Positions 1 through 9,028 of a stretch of 62,707 nt of DNA are shown one piece after another. The notes below the pieces were generated by a model. That model was not told the DNA's origin and ran no database searches. It worked only from the letters and a program-made list of their open reading frames with translations. The DNA is from Clostridiales bacterium (lineage in GTDB: Bacteria > Bacillota > Clostridia > Christensenellales > Aristaeellaceae). Where the stretch lies: the NCBI GenBank assembly GCA_015056315.1, contig SVGN01000011.1, forward strand, positions 1 to 62,707, written 5' to 3'. The position numbers and the translations under genes were made by a program. How positions within the stretch are numbered: position 1 is the first letter of the stretch; each line of letters begins with the position of its first letter.

Positions 1-34
1 GACTTTGGTGGGCAGCTCGCTGCCCACCAAAGTC
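1..34. repeat. Perfect 16-bp inverted repeat at window edge
   Basis: Two 16-nt arms (1-16 and 19-34) are exact reverse complements separated by 2 nt, giving a very stable hairpin on either strand. It lies downstream of the minus-strand PPK2 gene and could be its terminator, but no T-tract can be seen before the window edge. Positions 35-128 between it and the PPK2 stop are purine-rich on the minus strand and hold no gene I can support. Confidence 0.6.
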
Positions 35-128
35 GTTCCAACAACCGTCCGTCTCGTCCTCTCAACTGGCTTTCTCCTCGTGAGTTCCTTGCTTCTTTCT
101 CTGTACAAGATGTTTGACAAACCTACAC

Positions 129-1931
129 TCAGCCCAGGCGCTTCTCGATGGCGGCGATCACCGTCTCCAGCACCTTTACACGGGCGTAATGCTTGCTGTC
201 GGCCTCCACCACGGTCCAGGGGGCATAGGCGGTGTTGGTCTTCTTGAGCATATCGTTGACGGCCTCCTCGTACTGAGGCCACTTTTCCCGGTTGCGCCAG
301 TCTTCTTCGGTGATCTTCCACTGCTTCTCCGGGTTGTTCTGGCGGCGCTCAAAGCGCTTGAGCTGCTCCTCGGGGCTGATCTGCAGCCAGAACTTGCACA
401 CGATGGCACCCTCGTCGCAAAGCGCTTTTTCGAAGAGGTTCATCTCCTCATAGCTGCGCTTCCACTGGGCCTCGGTGCAGAAGCCTTCCAGACGCTCCAC
501 CATGACCCGGCCATACCAGGTACGGTCGAAGATGGTAATATCGCCAGCCTTGGGCAGGTTCCTCCAGAAACGCCACAGGTGGTGGTGGGCTTTCTCCTCC
601 GGGGTGGGGGAGGCGATGGGCACAACCGTGAATCCGCGGGGATCCAGCCCGCTGGTCAAGCGGCGGATGGCACCGCCCTTGCCTGCCGCATCCCAGCCCT
701 CGAAGGCGACGATCAGCGGGATGCCCCGGCTGTACAGCTCGTATTGCAGGCTGTGCAGCTTCTTCTGGGCAGCCTTGACGGCGGCTTTGTACTCCCGGTC
801 CAGCACGGTATCGGTCTCGTACAGCTCCAGCTCGGGAATGGGCTCGGTGGGGATGGGTTCGTGGTCGGTGAGGGCATCGGTATCCCAGCTGCGGTCGCCT
901 GCCTGCCGCTGGGCCACAGCCTGCTCCATGGAGGCGATCAAAGTCTCGTACAGGGCCTGCTTGGCGGCCTTTTTATCCTCGCCGCTGAGCAGGTGCCAAC
1001 GGCTGCCGGGGAGGTCGGTATCCTCCAGCAGACGGCGGTAGGCCTGCTGCCAGCGGTCGTAGTGCCGGTTCTGGGCCCGGTCTGCCTTCGTAAGGGTGCA
1101 GCGGGTCTCCTTGCGGCTATCCAGCTCCTTGAGGCGCTTTTTCTGCACCTTGGCGGGGATATCCAGGAAGAATTTCTCGATCACAGCGCCATCCCGCAGG
1201 AGCATCTGCTCCATCAGGCGGATCTGCTCCAGCCGGTTCTCCCAGCGCTTGGGGTGCTTGCCCTTGACCAGCATGGCGCAAAGATCGTGGTACCAGCTGC
1301 CGATGAACAGGGCGATCATGCCCTGCTTGGGCATGTTTGTCCAGTAGGGGTACAGGGCGGGGTACTGCTTGGCTTCCTCCGGGATGCGCTCCCGGACACA
1401 CACATCGTACCCACGGGGATCCAGCCCCTCCAGCAGCTCCCCGGCGATGGTGCCCTTGCCGGAGGCCTGCCAGCCCTCCAGCACGATCACCATGGGGATC
1501 TTCTGCTCCTGCAGCTTGTGCTGCAGGGCCATCATTTTCTCTTCTGCCGCGCTGAAATCGTAGGCTTCGGCAGCCTGCGGGGCGGGGGAAGCCCCGGCGG
1601 TATCGGATACGGCCTGAGCCGCTTCGTTGGTTTCTTCGCCGTTGATCACAGCTTCGGTCTCTTGGGCGGGTTCTTCAGCCGGTTCTGCTTCGGTAGCCGC
1701 TGCTTCCGCAGCAGCCCGTGCGGCCTTTTCCCGGCCGCCGAAAAAGATCTCGTCCACCACAGAATCCCACAGAGACATGGGTTCGGGGGCTGGCTTGGGC
1801 GCAGGGGCGGAAGCCTGTGCGGCTTCGGGAGCCGCTTCCCCGGCAGGGTCAGCTGCTGTTGCTTTCTCGGCAGCAGCCTTTTCCCGGCCACCAAAAAACA
1901 GTTCGTCAACGATGGTATCCCAGGGGGTCAT
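129..1931 (-). CDS. Two-domain PPK2-family polyphosphate phosphotransferase
   Basis: The 600-residue protein has two tandem PPK2 domains, the layout of polyphosphate:AMP phosphotransferases, which make ADP from AMP and polyphosphate in the cytoplasm. The C-terminal domain keeps the Walker A (GWDAAGKGG, about 412-420) and Walker B region (FDRTWYGR, 468-475). In the N-terminal domain the Walker A is GWQASGKG (153-160), but the second motif is altered to FIGSWYHD, so this half is probably non-catalytic. The first 120 residues are an Ala/Pro/Glu-rich low-complexity tail with two copies of a WDxxVDExFFGGREKA motif (4-19 and 55-70). The start is set by AAGGAGG just upstream. It is last in a minus-strand run after the C11 peptidase gene, with a 34-nt gap. 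Confidence 0.9.
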   Translation of the reverse strand: MTPWDTIVDELFFGGREKAAAEKATAADPAGEAAPEAAQASAPAPKPAPEPMSLWDSVVDEIFFGGREKAARAAAEAAATEAEPAEEPAQETEAVINGEETNEAAQAVSDTAGASPAPQAAEAYDFSAAEEKMMALQHKLQEQKIPMVIVLEGWQASGKGTIAGELLEGLDPRGYDVCVRERIPEEAKQYPALYPYWTNMPKQGMIALFIGSWYHDLCAMLVKGKHPKRWENRLEQIRLMEQMLLRDGAVIEKFFLDIPAKVQKKRLKELDSRKETRCTLTKADRAQNRHYDRWQQAYRRLLEDTDLPGSRWHLLSGEDKKAAKQALYETLIASMEQAVAQRQAGDRSWDTDALTDHEPIPTEPIPELELYETDTVLDREYKAAVKAAQKKLHSLQYELYSRGIPLIVAFEGWDAAGKGGAIRRLTSGLDPRGFTVVPIASPTPEEKAHHHLWRFWRNLPKAGDITIFDRTWYGRVMVERLEGFCTEAQWKRSYEEMNLFEKALCDEGAIVCKFWLQISPEEQLKRFERRQNNPEKQWKITEEDWRNREKWPQYEEAVNDMLKKTNTAYAPWTVVEADSKHYARVKVLETVIAAIEKRLG

Positions 1932-1965
1932 GCGGTTCGCCTCCTTGGTATGCGTTGGGGAAAAA

Positions 1966-4473
1966 TCAGTAGGAAAGGGTCAGGAAGTCGGAAAGCACTT
2001 CGTCGCCGTAGATATCGGTCAGGCAGAAGCCGTAAACGTAGTCCACATCGCCCTCCACCTCTTCAAAGGCAAAGGGGATGGTCAGGCTGGAGCCTACGGT
2101 GATGGGGTCGCCCTCGAAGGGCTCCACGCACTGGTTGCCTTCCTCGTCCCAATAGATGAGCTCGTACTGGGGAATGACCACATCGCCCTTTTTCAGCTCG
2201 GTGATGCCGCGGGCGGGCATGCCGTTCTCGGTCCAGCCCTCGGTGGTGCCCAGCACGGTGCCGTTGGGGTTTTCCTCATCAAAGGACATGAGCAGGTAGG
2301 TGGCTTCGCCGTTCAGCGTGATGGGGATGAGGGAGCGCACATAGCGGTCGTTGGCTACCTGGTCGTACATGCAGACCATCTGGCCGTCCAGGTGGCCCCA
2401 GGTGCCGTCGAACAGGCCGTAGATCTTGCCGCGGTTCCAGTCCACGATCACATCCTGCACATAGCCCAGCTCCACATAGCATTCGAAGTCCGGGTCGCTG
2501 ATGTCCATCATCAGGTTGGCTTCTACCTTGCCCAGCACCTCCAGCTGCTCGGGGGTCAGCTCCATGGTGTAGGCGTATTCGCTTTCGCTGCCTGCAAAGG
2601 GGTTATCCAGCGTTACTTCGCCCTCGGCGGTCTGGATGGTCACCTGGGCTTCGTTCTGCGCAGCGGGCTGCGCGGTGGGGGTGGTGGTGCCCAGGCCCCA
2701 GAAATCGAGCAGGCTGTTGGTGCTTGCGTTGGGGGTAGCGGTGGGTGCCTCGGTGGCGGTGCCCAGACCCCAGAAATCCAGAATGCTGCCGGTGCCTGCA
2801 CTGGGCGCGGCGGTGGCAGCGGGCGCTTCGGTAGCGGAGGTGAAGCCCCAGAAATCCAGCGCAGAGCCGGAGTTAGAGCTGCCGGAGGAGGAGCTGCTGC
2901 TGCCGGTGGAGGCGCTGCCGGTGCCCAGTACATCGCTCCAGAAATCGTTGCCGTAGCCGCTGTCGGTGGCAAAGCTGCTATCGCTGTAGCTGCTCATATC
3001 GCCCCACAGGCTGGAGGAATAGCTGTCGTAGGAGCTGTTGTAGCCGGAGGAGCCGGTGCCGCCCAGCAGCATGCCCAGGAAGGAATCCAGCGAGAAATCG
3101 GAGCTGTTGCTTTCCTGATAGCCGGAGCCGTACAGGCTGCCCCACAGGTCGTCTGCGCTCTGGGAGTAACTGTCCGCATCGGTGGAGTACTGGGAGAACC
3201 AATCGATCTCCGCAGACTGCACGCTCTGGGAGGAAACGCTGGGGGAGCCGAAGCCGAACAGATCCGCCAGGCCGTAGCCGCCGGTGGAGCCGGAACCGAT
3301 CTTGCTGATGAAGCTGTTCACAAAGGCGGTGTGCTTGGGGGTAAGGTTCTGGGTATCGTACTGCTTCATATAGGTGGAAGCATTGTAGCGGGTGGAGAAG
3401 GGCACCAGGATGCTCAGACCCGTTACGCCGGAAAGGTTGCTGGTGTAGCGGGAGTAGACCACCACATCCTCCAGCGCCTCCTTGATGTTGGCGGCGGCGG
3501 CAGAGTCGAAGCGGGAGAACACCTCGGCGTAGGTGGTCATATCCACCATGTCGGAGGCGGCGTTGGAGATCTCGCCAAAGGAGCGCATGTTCTGGCGCAG
3601 ACGGGAGAGGGTGCTGAAGTCGCTCTCCACCTGCTTGCTGAGGGCGGCAGCCATATCCTCTACCGCATCCTGCAGCTGATCCATCTGCGAAAGATCGATC
3701 ACAGACAGGGTGGCGTATTCGCTGCGGCTGTACTTCTGCACGCCGTTTACAAAGCTGTCTACGATGGTCTTGCCCAGTTTCTCGATGGAGATGCCTGGGT
3801 TTTTGACCAGGGAGGGAAGCCAGCCGTCGTAGGCCCAGCCGGTGCCGGGCTCCAGCTCTTCGCTGGCGATCATGTAATCGGCAAAGGGAGCCAGATGCAG
3901 CGCCATTTCATAGCTGCCCATCAGGCAGGCATCGAAGCCCACAAAGGCGAAGGGCGTGCCCCGCATGCCCTTGGTGGCGTTCTTGAGGGCGCTGTAGATC
4001 TCGGGGTAGTAGAGGCTGTCGCCGGTCAACTCATCGTGGCACAGGCCGCCGGTAGCGCCGGAGCCGTGATCCCACATAATGAGGCCGTAACGGTCGGCGG
4101 GGAAGTTTTCAAAGCCGTATTCCAAAAAGCTCTGCAGGGAGGCATCATCGCCCATGTTCACGCTGCCGAGGCTCTCCAGCTGCTTCAGGCCGTTCTTGCT
4201 GAGCGTCCAGCGTTCGGCCTTGCGGCTGGCGATGCCGTTGGTCTGCCACCTGGAGGTGCCGCCGGTCTGGATGTAGATGGTCACATCGCCGTTCTTCACA
4301 ACGCCGCTCTTCACCATCTCGGTCAGGTCGGAGGTAGCCATACCGGCGCGGGATTCCAGATCGGTACCGCACAGGTAGATCATCAGCGTAAAGGTGTCGT
4401 TGGCAGCTTCGCCGGCGGTAAAGGGCGCCAGCATCAGGCACAGACACAGGATGAGACTAAGCCATTTCTTCAT
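1966..4473 (-). CDS. Secreted clostripain-like (C11) cysteine peptidase
   Basis: The 835-residue protein starts at an ATG with an AAAGGGGG ribosome site; an upstream in-frame extension was rejected for lacking one. It has a Sec signal peptide (MKKWLSLILCLCLMLAP) without a lipobox Cys. Clostripain-family catalytic residues are visible: His136 in YGLIMWDHGSG and Cys183 in FVGFDACLMGS. After the peptidase domain (about 25-430) comes a Ser/Tyr/Gly-rich low-complexity stretch (about 440-640) carrying several LDFWG-type repeats separated by TEAPTATP-like spacers. A folded C-terminal domain of about 190 residues follows. C11 peptidases cleave after basic residues in extracellular or surface proteins; the substrate here is unknown. 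Confidence 0.85.
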   Translation of the reverse strand: MKKWLSLILCLCLMLAPFTAGEAANDTFTLMIYLCGTDLESRAGMATSDLTEMVKSGVVKNGDVTIYIQTGGTSRWQTNGIASRKAERWTLSKNGLKQLESLGSVNMGDDASLQSFLEYGFENFPADRYGLIMWDHGSGATGGLCHDELTGDSLYYPEIYSALKNATKGMRGTPFAFVGFDACLMGSYEMALHLAPFADYMIASEELEPGTGWAYDGWLPSLVKNPGISIEKLGKTIVDSFVNGVQKYSRSEYATLSVIDLSQMDQLQDAVEDMAAALSKQVESDFSTLSRLRQNMRSFGEISNAASDMVDMTTYAEVFSRFDSAAAANIKEALEDVVVYSRYTSNLSGVTGLSILVPFSTRYNASTYMKQYDTQNLTPKHTAFVNSFISKIGSGSTGGYGLADLFGFGSPSVSSQSVQSAEIDWFSQYSTDADSYSQSADDLWGSLYGSGYQESNSSDFSLDSFLGMLLGGTGSSGYNSSYDSYSSSLWGDMSSYSDSSFATDSGYGNDFWSDVLGTGSASTGSSSSSSGSSNSGSALDFWGFTSATEAPAATAAPSAGTGSILDFWGLGTATEAPTATPNASTNSLLDFWGLGTTTPTAQPAAQNEAQVTIQTAEGEVTLDNPFAGSESEYAYTMELTPEQLEVLGKVEANLMMDISDPDFECYVELGYVQDVIVDWNRGKIYGLFDGTWGHLDGQMVCMYDQVANDRYVRSLIPITLNGEATYLLMSFDEENPNGTVLGTTEGWTENGMPARGITELKKGDVVIPQYELIYWDEEGNQCVEPFEGDPITVGSSLTIPFAFEEVEGDVDYVYGFCLTDIYGDEVLSDFLTLSY

Positions 4474-4543
4474 GGATCGATATCCCCCTTTGGCTGTATC
4501 TTTGGGAAAATAACGTATCATCGGGCGGCTGGGCCGCCGGAGT

Positions 4544-5554
4544 TCAGATGTCGATAAACTCCCGGAACTCCCGCATGATGCCGATGCCGTCCGGGTAGTG
4601 GGCGGCAAACTGGGGCACCGCATGGCTGGGGAAGCTGTTGCCCTCGATGAACACGGGGCCCTTTTCGGTAATGGCCACATCCCAGGCCACAAAGCGCATC
4701 TGGGGCACCTTTTGGGCGGCATTGAGGCACATGGCCTTGGCTTCTTCGAAGAAGGGCACCGTAAAGCCGATGATGTCGGTACCGGTGATGGGGTGCTGGG
4801 TAAAGGTGTTGCCCTGCTTATCGGCACCAACGGTGAGCAAGGTGCCGGTAGCCAGATCCACACGGGCAGCCATGCCGCCCTGATCCACGTTATCCATCAC
4901 GTTGCCGTTGCCGATGCGCAGGAAGGCGTACACGATGCCCTGCTTCTTATCGCCCAGCAGCGTAGCGATGCGGATGGTATTGACGGAGGTGGGGCACATG
5001 CGCATCATTTCCGGGTGCTGGATGACCCGCTCCTCGATGATGCCGATCTGCTTCTCCTTAAGCTCCTGAAGGAACTCGGCCTCCCGGCCTTCCCAATGGT
5101 CGCGGGTGAAGCGCTCGATGCCCACGCCGCTGCTGCCCTCCAGAGGCTTGGCGATCAGGTCGCCATTCTCGGAGAGGAAAGCGGAGAGGGCTTCCACGGT
5201 GGTGGTGTCATCCACCTTCATCCAATTGCGGCCTACTTCCTCTTTGAAGAGGTTGTTGAAGGTGGCTTTGTCGTCGAACAGGTACCAGTAGTCCTTGTCG
5301 TTCATTCGGCGGACGATGGTATTGCTCAGCCCGCGGGTGATCTGGGTCTTCTTTTGTTCGTCGTTCAGCCGGTACATCTGGGCGATCTTGTAATCCACAT
5401 AGCCCGCGTTGTACTTCAGCGCACAGCGGAGCATATCGCAAAGCAGCCAGGCACGGCTTTTGCCGCTGCGCTCTTTGAGGATGCCGGTGGTCTTCCACAT
5501 GGCTTTGAAGTCCATGCGTACAAGGCGCTTGAAAAAGAACGAAAGTCTGCTCAT
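4544..5554 (-). CDS. ATP-grasp protein (sugar-transfer-associated type)
   Basis: The 336-residue protein has an ATP-grasp fold signature: KPLEGSSGVGIERF as the glycine-rich ATP loop, and a C-terminal stretch with WDVAITEKGPVFIEGNSFP that supplies the metal-binding Glu/Asn. It resembles the ATPgrasp_ST proteins encoded beside polysaccharide and exported-glycan genes, which are thought to ligate a carboxylate to an amine or thiol. The substrate cannot be read from the sequence. The gene lies 15 nt downstream of ychF and upstream of the secreted C11 peptidase, so it is probably transcribed with them. The start has AAAGAGG at good spacing. Confidence 0.75.
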   Translation of the reverse strand: MSRLSFFFKRLVRMDFKAMWKTTGILKERSGKSRAWLLCDMLRCALKYNAGYVDYKIAQMYRLNDEQKKTQITRGLSNTIVRRMNDKDYWYLFDDKATFNNLFKEEVGRNWMKVDDTTTVEALSAFLSENGDLIAKPLEGSSGVGIERFTRDHWEGREAEFLQELKEKQIGIIEERVIQHPEMMRMCPTSVNTIRIATLLGDKKQGIVYAFLRIGNGNVMDNVDQGGMAARVDLATGTLLTVGADKQGNTFTQHPITGTDIIGFTVPFFEEAKAMCLNAAQKVPQMRFVAWDVAITEKGPVFIEGNSFPSHAVPQFAAHYPDGIGIMREFREFIDI

Positions 5555-5569
5555 GTTTCGGAAACCTCT

Positions 5570-6667
5570 TTACACATTGAAGCGGAACAGCACGATGTCG
5601 CCGTCCTGCATCACATATTCCTTGCCCTCGCTGCGCACCAGGCCTTTTTCCTTGCAGGCGTTCATGCTGCCAAGGGTGGTCAGGTCGTCGTAGGAGACCA
5701 CTTCCGCACGGATGAAGCCGCGCTCGAAGTCGGTATGGATCTTACCGGCGGCCTGAGGTGCCTTGGTGCCCCGGGTGATGGTCCAGGCACGGCACTCGTC
5801 CGCACCGGCGGTCAGGAAGGACTGGAGGCCCAGCAGCTCGTAGCTGGCGGCGATGAGGCGATCCAGACCGCTCTGGCCCAGACCCAGCTCGGTAAGGAAC
5901 TCGGCCTTTTCTTCCGCATCCATCTGGGCGATCTCTTCTTCGATCTGGGCGCTGACGATGAACACCTGAGAGCCTTCGCCGTCTGCCAGGGCCTTTACGG
6001 CCTTCACATAGGGCAGCTCACTCTCGCCCTCGCCCACGTCGCTGTCGGCAATGTTGGCGGCGTAGATGACGGGCTTATCGGTCAGCAGGAACCAGCTGTT
6101 GACGATGGCCTTTTCATCATCGGTCATGGGCAGGGTGCGGGCAGGCTTTTCGGCCTCCAGATGGGCCTGCAGGCGTTCGCCCAGCTCGGCCTCGGCGGCC
6201 ATTTTCTTGTCGCCGCCCCGGAACAGGTGGCGGGCCTTGTCGGTGCGCTTCTGCACGGTCTCCAGGTCGGCCAGGATCAGCTCCAGCTGGATGACCTCGA
6301 TGTCGCGTACAGGGTCGATGGAGCCGTCTACGTGGATGATGTTCTCATCCTCGAAGCAGCGCACCACATGCACGATGGCATCCACCTCGCGGATGTGGGA
6401 GAGGAACTTGTTGCCCAGACCCTCGCCGCGGCTGGCACCCTTTACCAGACCGGCGATATCCACAAACTCCACGGTAGCGGGGGTTACCTTCTTGGGGGAA
6501 TACATCTGCGCCAGCACATCCAGACGGCTGTCGGGCACGGGCACGATGCCGGTGTTGGGCTCGATGGTGCAGAAGGGATAATTGGCAGCCTGTGCGCCTG
6601 CCTTGGTGATTGCGTTGAAAAGAGTGCTCTTGCCTACGTTGGGGAGACCTACGATACCAAGTTTCAT
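5570..6667 (-). CDS. ychF: Ribosome-associated P-loop ATPase YchF
   Basis: At 365 residues it has the full length of the Obg-related YchF/OLA1 family. The G1 loop GLPNVGKST (6-14), the switch region [20 protein letters not shown] and the C-terminal TGS domain ending in [13 protein letters not shown] are all present. Family members hydrolyse ATP in preference to GTP and bind ribosomes, with links to stress and redox responses. A consensus promoter lies 35 nt upstream, and the ATG follows a GAGGAAG ribosome site. It heads the minus-strand run ychF, ATP-grasp, C11 peptidase, PPK2. Confidence 0.95.
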   Translation of the reverse strand: MKLGIVGLPNVGKSTLFNAITKAGAQAANYPFCTIEPNTGIVPVPDSRLDVLAQMYSPKKVTPATVEFVDIAGLVKGASRGEGLGNKFLSHIREVDAIVHVVRCFEDENIIHVDGSIDPVRDIEVIQLELILADLETVQKRTDKARHLFRGGDKKMAAEAELGERLQAHLEAEKPARTLPMTDDEKAIVNSWFLLTDKPVIYAANIADSDVGEGESELPYVKAVKALADGEGSQVFIVSAQIEEEIAQMDAEEKAEFLTELGLGQSGLDRLIAASYELLGLQSFLTAGADECRAWTITRGTKAPQAAGKIHTDFERGFIRAEVVSYDDLTTLGSMNACKEKGLVRSEGKEYVMQDGDIVLFRFNV

Positions 6668-6703
6668 CTGTCCACTTCCTCAGTACATACGATTTTACAT
6701 CTT

Positions 6704-6732
6704 AGTATAGCCCGAAAACACAAAAATTGCAA
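6704..6732 (-). promoter_or_regulatory. Promoter of ychF
   Basis: Read on the minus strand: TTGCAA at 6732-6727, a 17-bp spacer, then TATACT at 6709-6704. This places the transcription start about 30 nt before the ychF ribosome site. Confidence 0.75.
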
Positions 6733-6798
6733 TAAAACAAAGCGTGAACAAATCGGCCCGGCTGCCTGCCGCAGAGCTGTAAAAAGCATGCCGCCCGA

Positions 6799-6827
6799 TT
6801 GACAAGCCACCCCTTGAAGGCTATAGT
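6799..6827 (+). promoter_or_regulatory. Promoter of the GH43 gene
   Basis: TTGACA (6799-6804), 17-bp spacer, TATAGT (6822-6827). It lies 66 nt before the GH43 start and diverges from the ychF promoter. Confidence 0.8.
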
Positions 6828-6892
6828 GTAACCAAAGAAAAATGGCGGGCGGAGCGCATACCCAACCGCCTGCCGCTAAGGAGACGGATACG

Positions 6893-8641
6893 ATGGCTAC
6901 GAACCAGCTGCTGCCCGCCGGTGTACCGGGCGAGAACATGGGCGGCGTTACCCTTTGCTATACCGCCGAGCATACGGCCAAACTGCGCCTTTGCCGGGAG
7001 GACGGTACCGAACTGGCCGCCTGGAGCCTGCCTGCCGCAAGCGAGCCCCGTACTTTGCTGGTGCCTGTCAAGGTGGAAGCGGACTGCAAGACTGCTTTTA
7101 TCCCGGAAAATGGACTCCGGCTGCTGGAGTGGCGCTTCCACCCGGAGCGAGAGATGGTGGTGGGGCAGAACCCCCTCACCGCAATGGATTTCCCCGATGT
7201 GGATATGATCCGCGTAGGGGATACCTACTATATGATCTCCACCACCATGTATTTCATGCCCGGCGGTGTGATCCTGCGCTCGTATGACCTGATCCACTGG
7301 GAGTACTGCACCCGCATCTACGATATTCTGGAGGATACCCCTGCCCAGCGGCTGGAGGGGAGCAATGCCTACGGTGCGGGTATGTGGGCGGCCACGCTGC
7401 GCTGGCACAAGGGCACCTTCTATGTGATCTTTGTTGCCAACGATACCAAGAAGACCTACCTGTACCGGGCCGAGAACATCGAAGGCCCCTGGCGCAGGAG
7501 CTATATCGAGGGCTTCTACCACGATTGCTCCCTGCTCTTTGACGATGACGACCGTGCCTATCTGGTCTATGGCCAGCGGCATATCCATCTGCTGGAGCTG
7601 AACGACGAGCTGACCGGCCCCAGGGAGGGCGGCCTCAGGCGCATCATTGCCGATTCGGGCGAGAGCCGGTATCTGGGCTATGAGGGTTCCCATCTGTACA
7701 AGATCGGCGGCAAGTACTACCTGTTTGCCATCCATTCCCGGAAGGATCGCTGGCGGCGGGTGGAAAGCTGCCTCGTCAGCGACAGCTTGGAGGGCGAGTT
7801 CCGGGGCGGTGTGGTGATGGACGACGACATGGGCCGTACCGATGCGGGCGTAGCCCAGGGCGGCATCATCGATACGCCGGACGGGCGCTGGTACGCCATC
7901 CTGTTCCAGGATGTGGGCGCGGTGGGGCGCATCCCCATGCTGATGCCCATGACCTGGGAAAACGATATGCCTGTTCTGGGGCTGGATGGGAAGATCCCCA
8001 CGGAGATCTGCAACCTGACCACCCGGCCGGGCCATGTGTACAAGCCCCTCTGGGCAAGTGACGATTTTGCTGCCGATACCCTGAGCGAGGTCTGGGAGTG
8101 GAACCACATTCCCGATCTGTCGCTGGTCACGCTGGGCGGCGGGCAGCTGCGCATCCGCACCGGCAAGACCACGCCTGTGCTCACGCAGGTGAAGAACATG
8201 CTCACCCAGCGTACCCTGTACCCGGGCTGCTCCGGCGAGATCACGCTGGACGGCTCCGGCCTGCACAGCGGCGACCGGGCGGGCCTTTGCGCCCTGCAAT
8301 ACTGCTGGGCATGGATCGGGCTGGAAAAGCGGGCAGATGGGTACCGCATCGCCATGCACAGCCGCCGCCCCGGCGATGGGGAGGAGGGTGTAGAGCGCAT
8401 TTCCCTGCCTTGGCAGAAGAGCAGCGTACAGCTGAAGGCAGAGATGGATTTCTCCTGCGATCTGGTGCGCTTCTTCTACCGCACGGCGGAGGGCTGGCAG
8501 CAGCTGGGCGAGGCCCATGAGATGTTCTTTAAGCTGGAGCATTTTACCGGCAACCGTTTCGGGCTGTTTGTGCAGTCTACGCAGCAGGCGGGCGGTGAAG
8601 CGGTGTATGGCTCATTTGTGATGCAGCCGCTGGAGGACTGA
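6893..8641 (+). CDS. GH43-type glycosidase (beta-xylosidase or arabinosidase)
   Basis: The 582-residue protein starts at the ATG 9 nt after AAGGAG. It has no signal peptide, so it should act in the cytoplasm on imported oligosaccharides. Residues about 95-390 form a five-bladed propeller typical of GH43: MDFPDVDMIRVGDTYYMIS near 98-116 carries the likely catalytic base (Asp102), and EGSHLYKIGGKYYLF the region of the general acid. Residues about 400-580 are a beta-sandwich typical of the GH43 C-terminal domain. About 90 extra residues at the N-terminus precede the catalytic propeller. Xylan-derived substrates are likely given GH3 and GH10 genes in the same window, but arabinosidase activity cannot be excluded. 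Confidence 0.85.
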   Translation: MATNQLLPAGVPGENMGGVTLCYTAEHTAKLRLCREDGTELAAWSLPAASEPRTLLVPVKVEADCKTAFIPENGLRLLEWRFHPEREMVVGQNPLTAMDFPDVDMIRVGDTYYMISTTMYFMPGGVILRSYDLIHWEYCTRIYDILEDTPAQRLEGSNAYGAGMWAATLRWHKGTFYVIFVANDTKKTYLYRAENIEGPWRRSYIEGFYHDCSLLFDDDDRAYLVYGQRHIHLLELNDELTGPREGGLRRIIADSGESRYLGYEGSHLYKIGGKYYLFAIHSRKDRWRRVESCLVSDSLEGEFRGGVVMDDDMGRTDAGVAQGGIIDTPDGRWYAILFQDVGAVGRIPMLMPMTWENDMPVLGLDGKIPTEICNLTTRPGHVYKPLWASDDFAADTLSEVWEWNHIPDLSLVTLGGGQLRIRTGKTTPVLTQVKNMLTQRTLYPGCSGEITLDGSGLHSGDRAGLCALQYCWAWIGLEKRADGYRIAMHSRRPGDGEEGVERISLPWQKSSVQLKAEMDFSCDLVRFFYRTAEGWQQLGEAHEMFFKLEHFTGNRFGLFVQSTQQAGGEAVYGSFVMQPLED

Positions 8642-8665
8642 GGAGCGGCAAAGCAAGGTTTGTTT

Positions 8666-8706
8666 ACCGGGGCTTGTGCTTTTGTGGCGCAGGCCCCGGT
8701 TTGATC
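8666..8706 (+). terminator. Terminator-like hairpin after the GH43 gene
   Basis: ACCGGGGC (8666-8673) pairs with GCCCCGGT (8693-8700), with a shorter inner pairing. The following T-tract is weak, so termination strength is uncertain. Confidence 0.45.
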
Positions 8707-8757
8707 GTGGTGTGCCCGGCTGTTGACAGGGAAAAGCAAAAAAGTTGAAAAAAGGGC

Positions 8758-8786
8758 TTGCATTTTTTCGGGGTGTGTAGTATACT
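8758..8786 (+). promoter_or_regulatory. Promoter of tRNA-Val
   Basis: TTGCAT (8758-8763), 17-bp spacer, TATACT (8781-8786), 28 nt before the mature 5' end of the tRNA. Confidence 0.8.
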
Positions 8787-8814
8787 CATATAGCTGCATC
8801 GGAAACGACAGCAT

Positions 8815-8891
8815 GGGATTATAGCTCAGTTGGTTAGAGCGCCACGTTGACATCGTGGAGGTCATAGGTTCGAGCCCTACTAATCCCACCA
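8815..8891 (+). tRNA. tRNA-Val (GAC)
   Basis: A full cloverleaf can be drawn. The 7-bp acceptor is GGGATTA/TAATCCC, the anticodon stem is CCACG/CGTGG around loop TTGACAT (anticodon GAC, valine), the T-loop is TTCGAGC, and CCA is encoded at 8889-8891. The outermost T-stem pair is an A/C mismatch. Confidence 0.93.
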
Positions 8892-8897
8892 GAAGAA

Positions 8898-8930
8898 AAC
8901 GTTTGATTCGTTTGGATCAGGCGTTTTTTC
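8898..8930 (+). terminator. Terminator of tRNA-Val
   Basis: A 12-bp stem (8898-8909 with 8914-8925, including G-U pairs) with a 4-nt loop is followed by TTTTCTT. It starts 7 nt after the tRNA CCA. Confidence 0.85.
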
Positions 8931-8948
8931 TTGTTCTTTTGTTTCCGC

Positions 8949-8988
8949 AAAAATACAGCCTTGAAAGGCCGCTGCCTTTCAAGGCTGT
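8949..8988 (-). terminator. Terminator of the GGDEF gene
   Basis: A perfect 15-bp stem (8955-8969 with 8974-8988) with a 4-nt loop, followed on the minus strand by TATTTTTG. It lies 40 nt downstream of the stop codon. Confidence 0.88.
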
Positions 8989-9028
8989 TATCATACCGGG
9001 GCAAGCGTACCCCGCCGCTTTATTTCTC

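Noticed and set aside
114..2102. Plus-strand open frames over the PPK2 and C11 genes
   Set aside because: No ribosome sites or recognisable domains; they run opposite to genes with catalytic motifs.
6664..6939. A 91-codon minus-strand open frame before ychF
   Set aside because: It covers two promoters and has no ribosome site or homology that I recognise.
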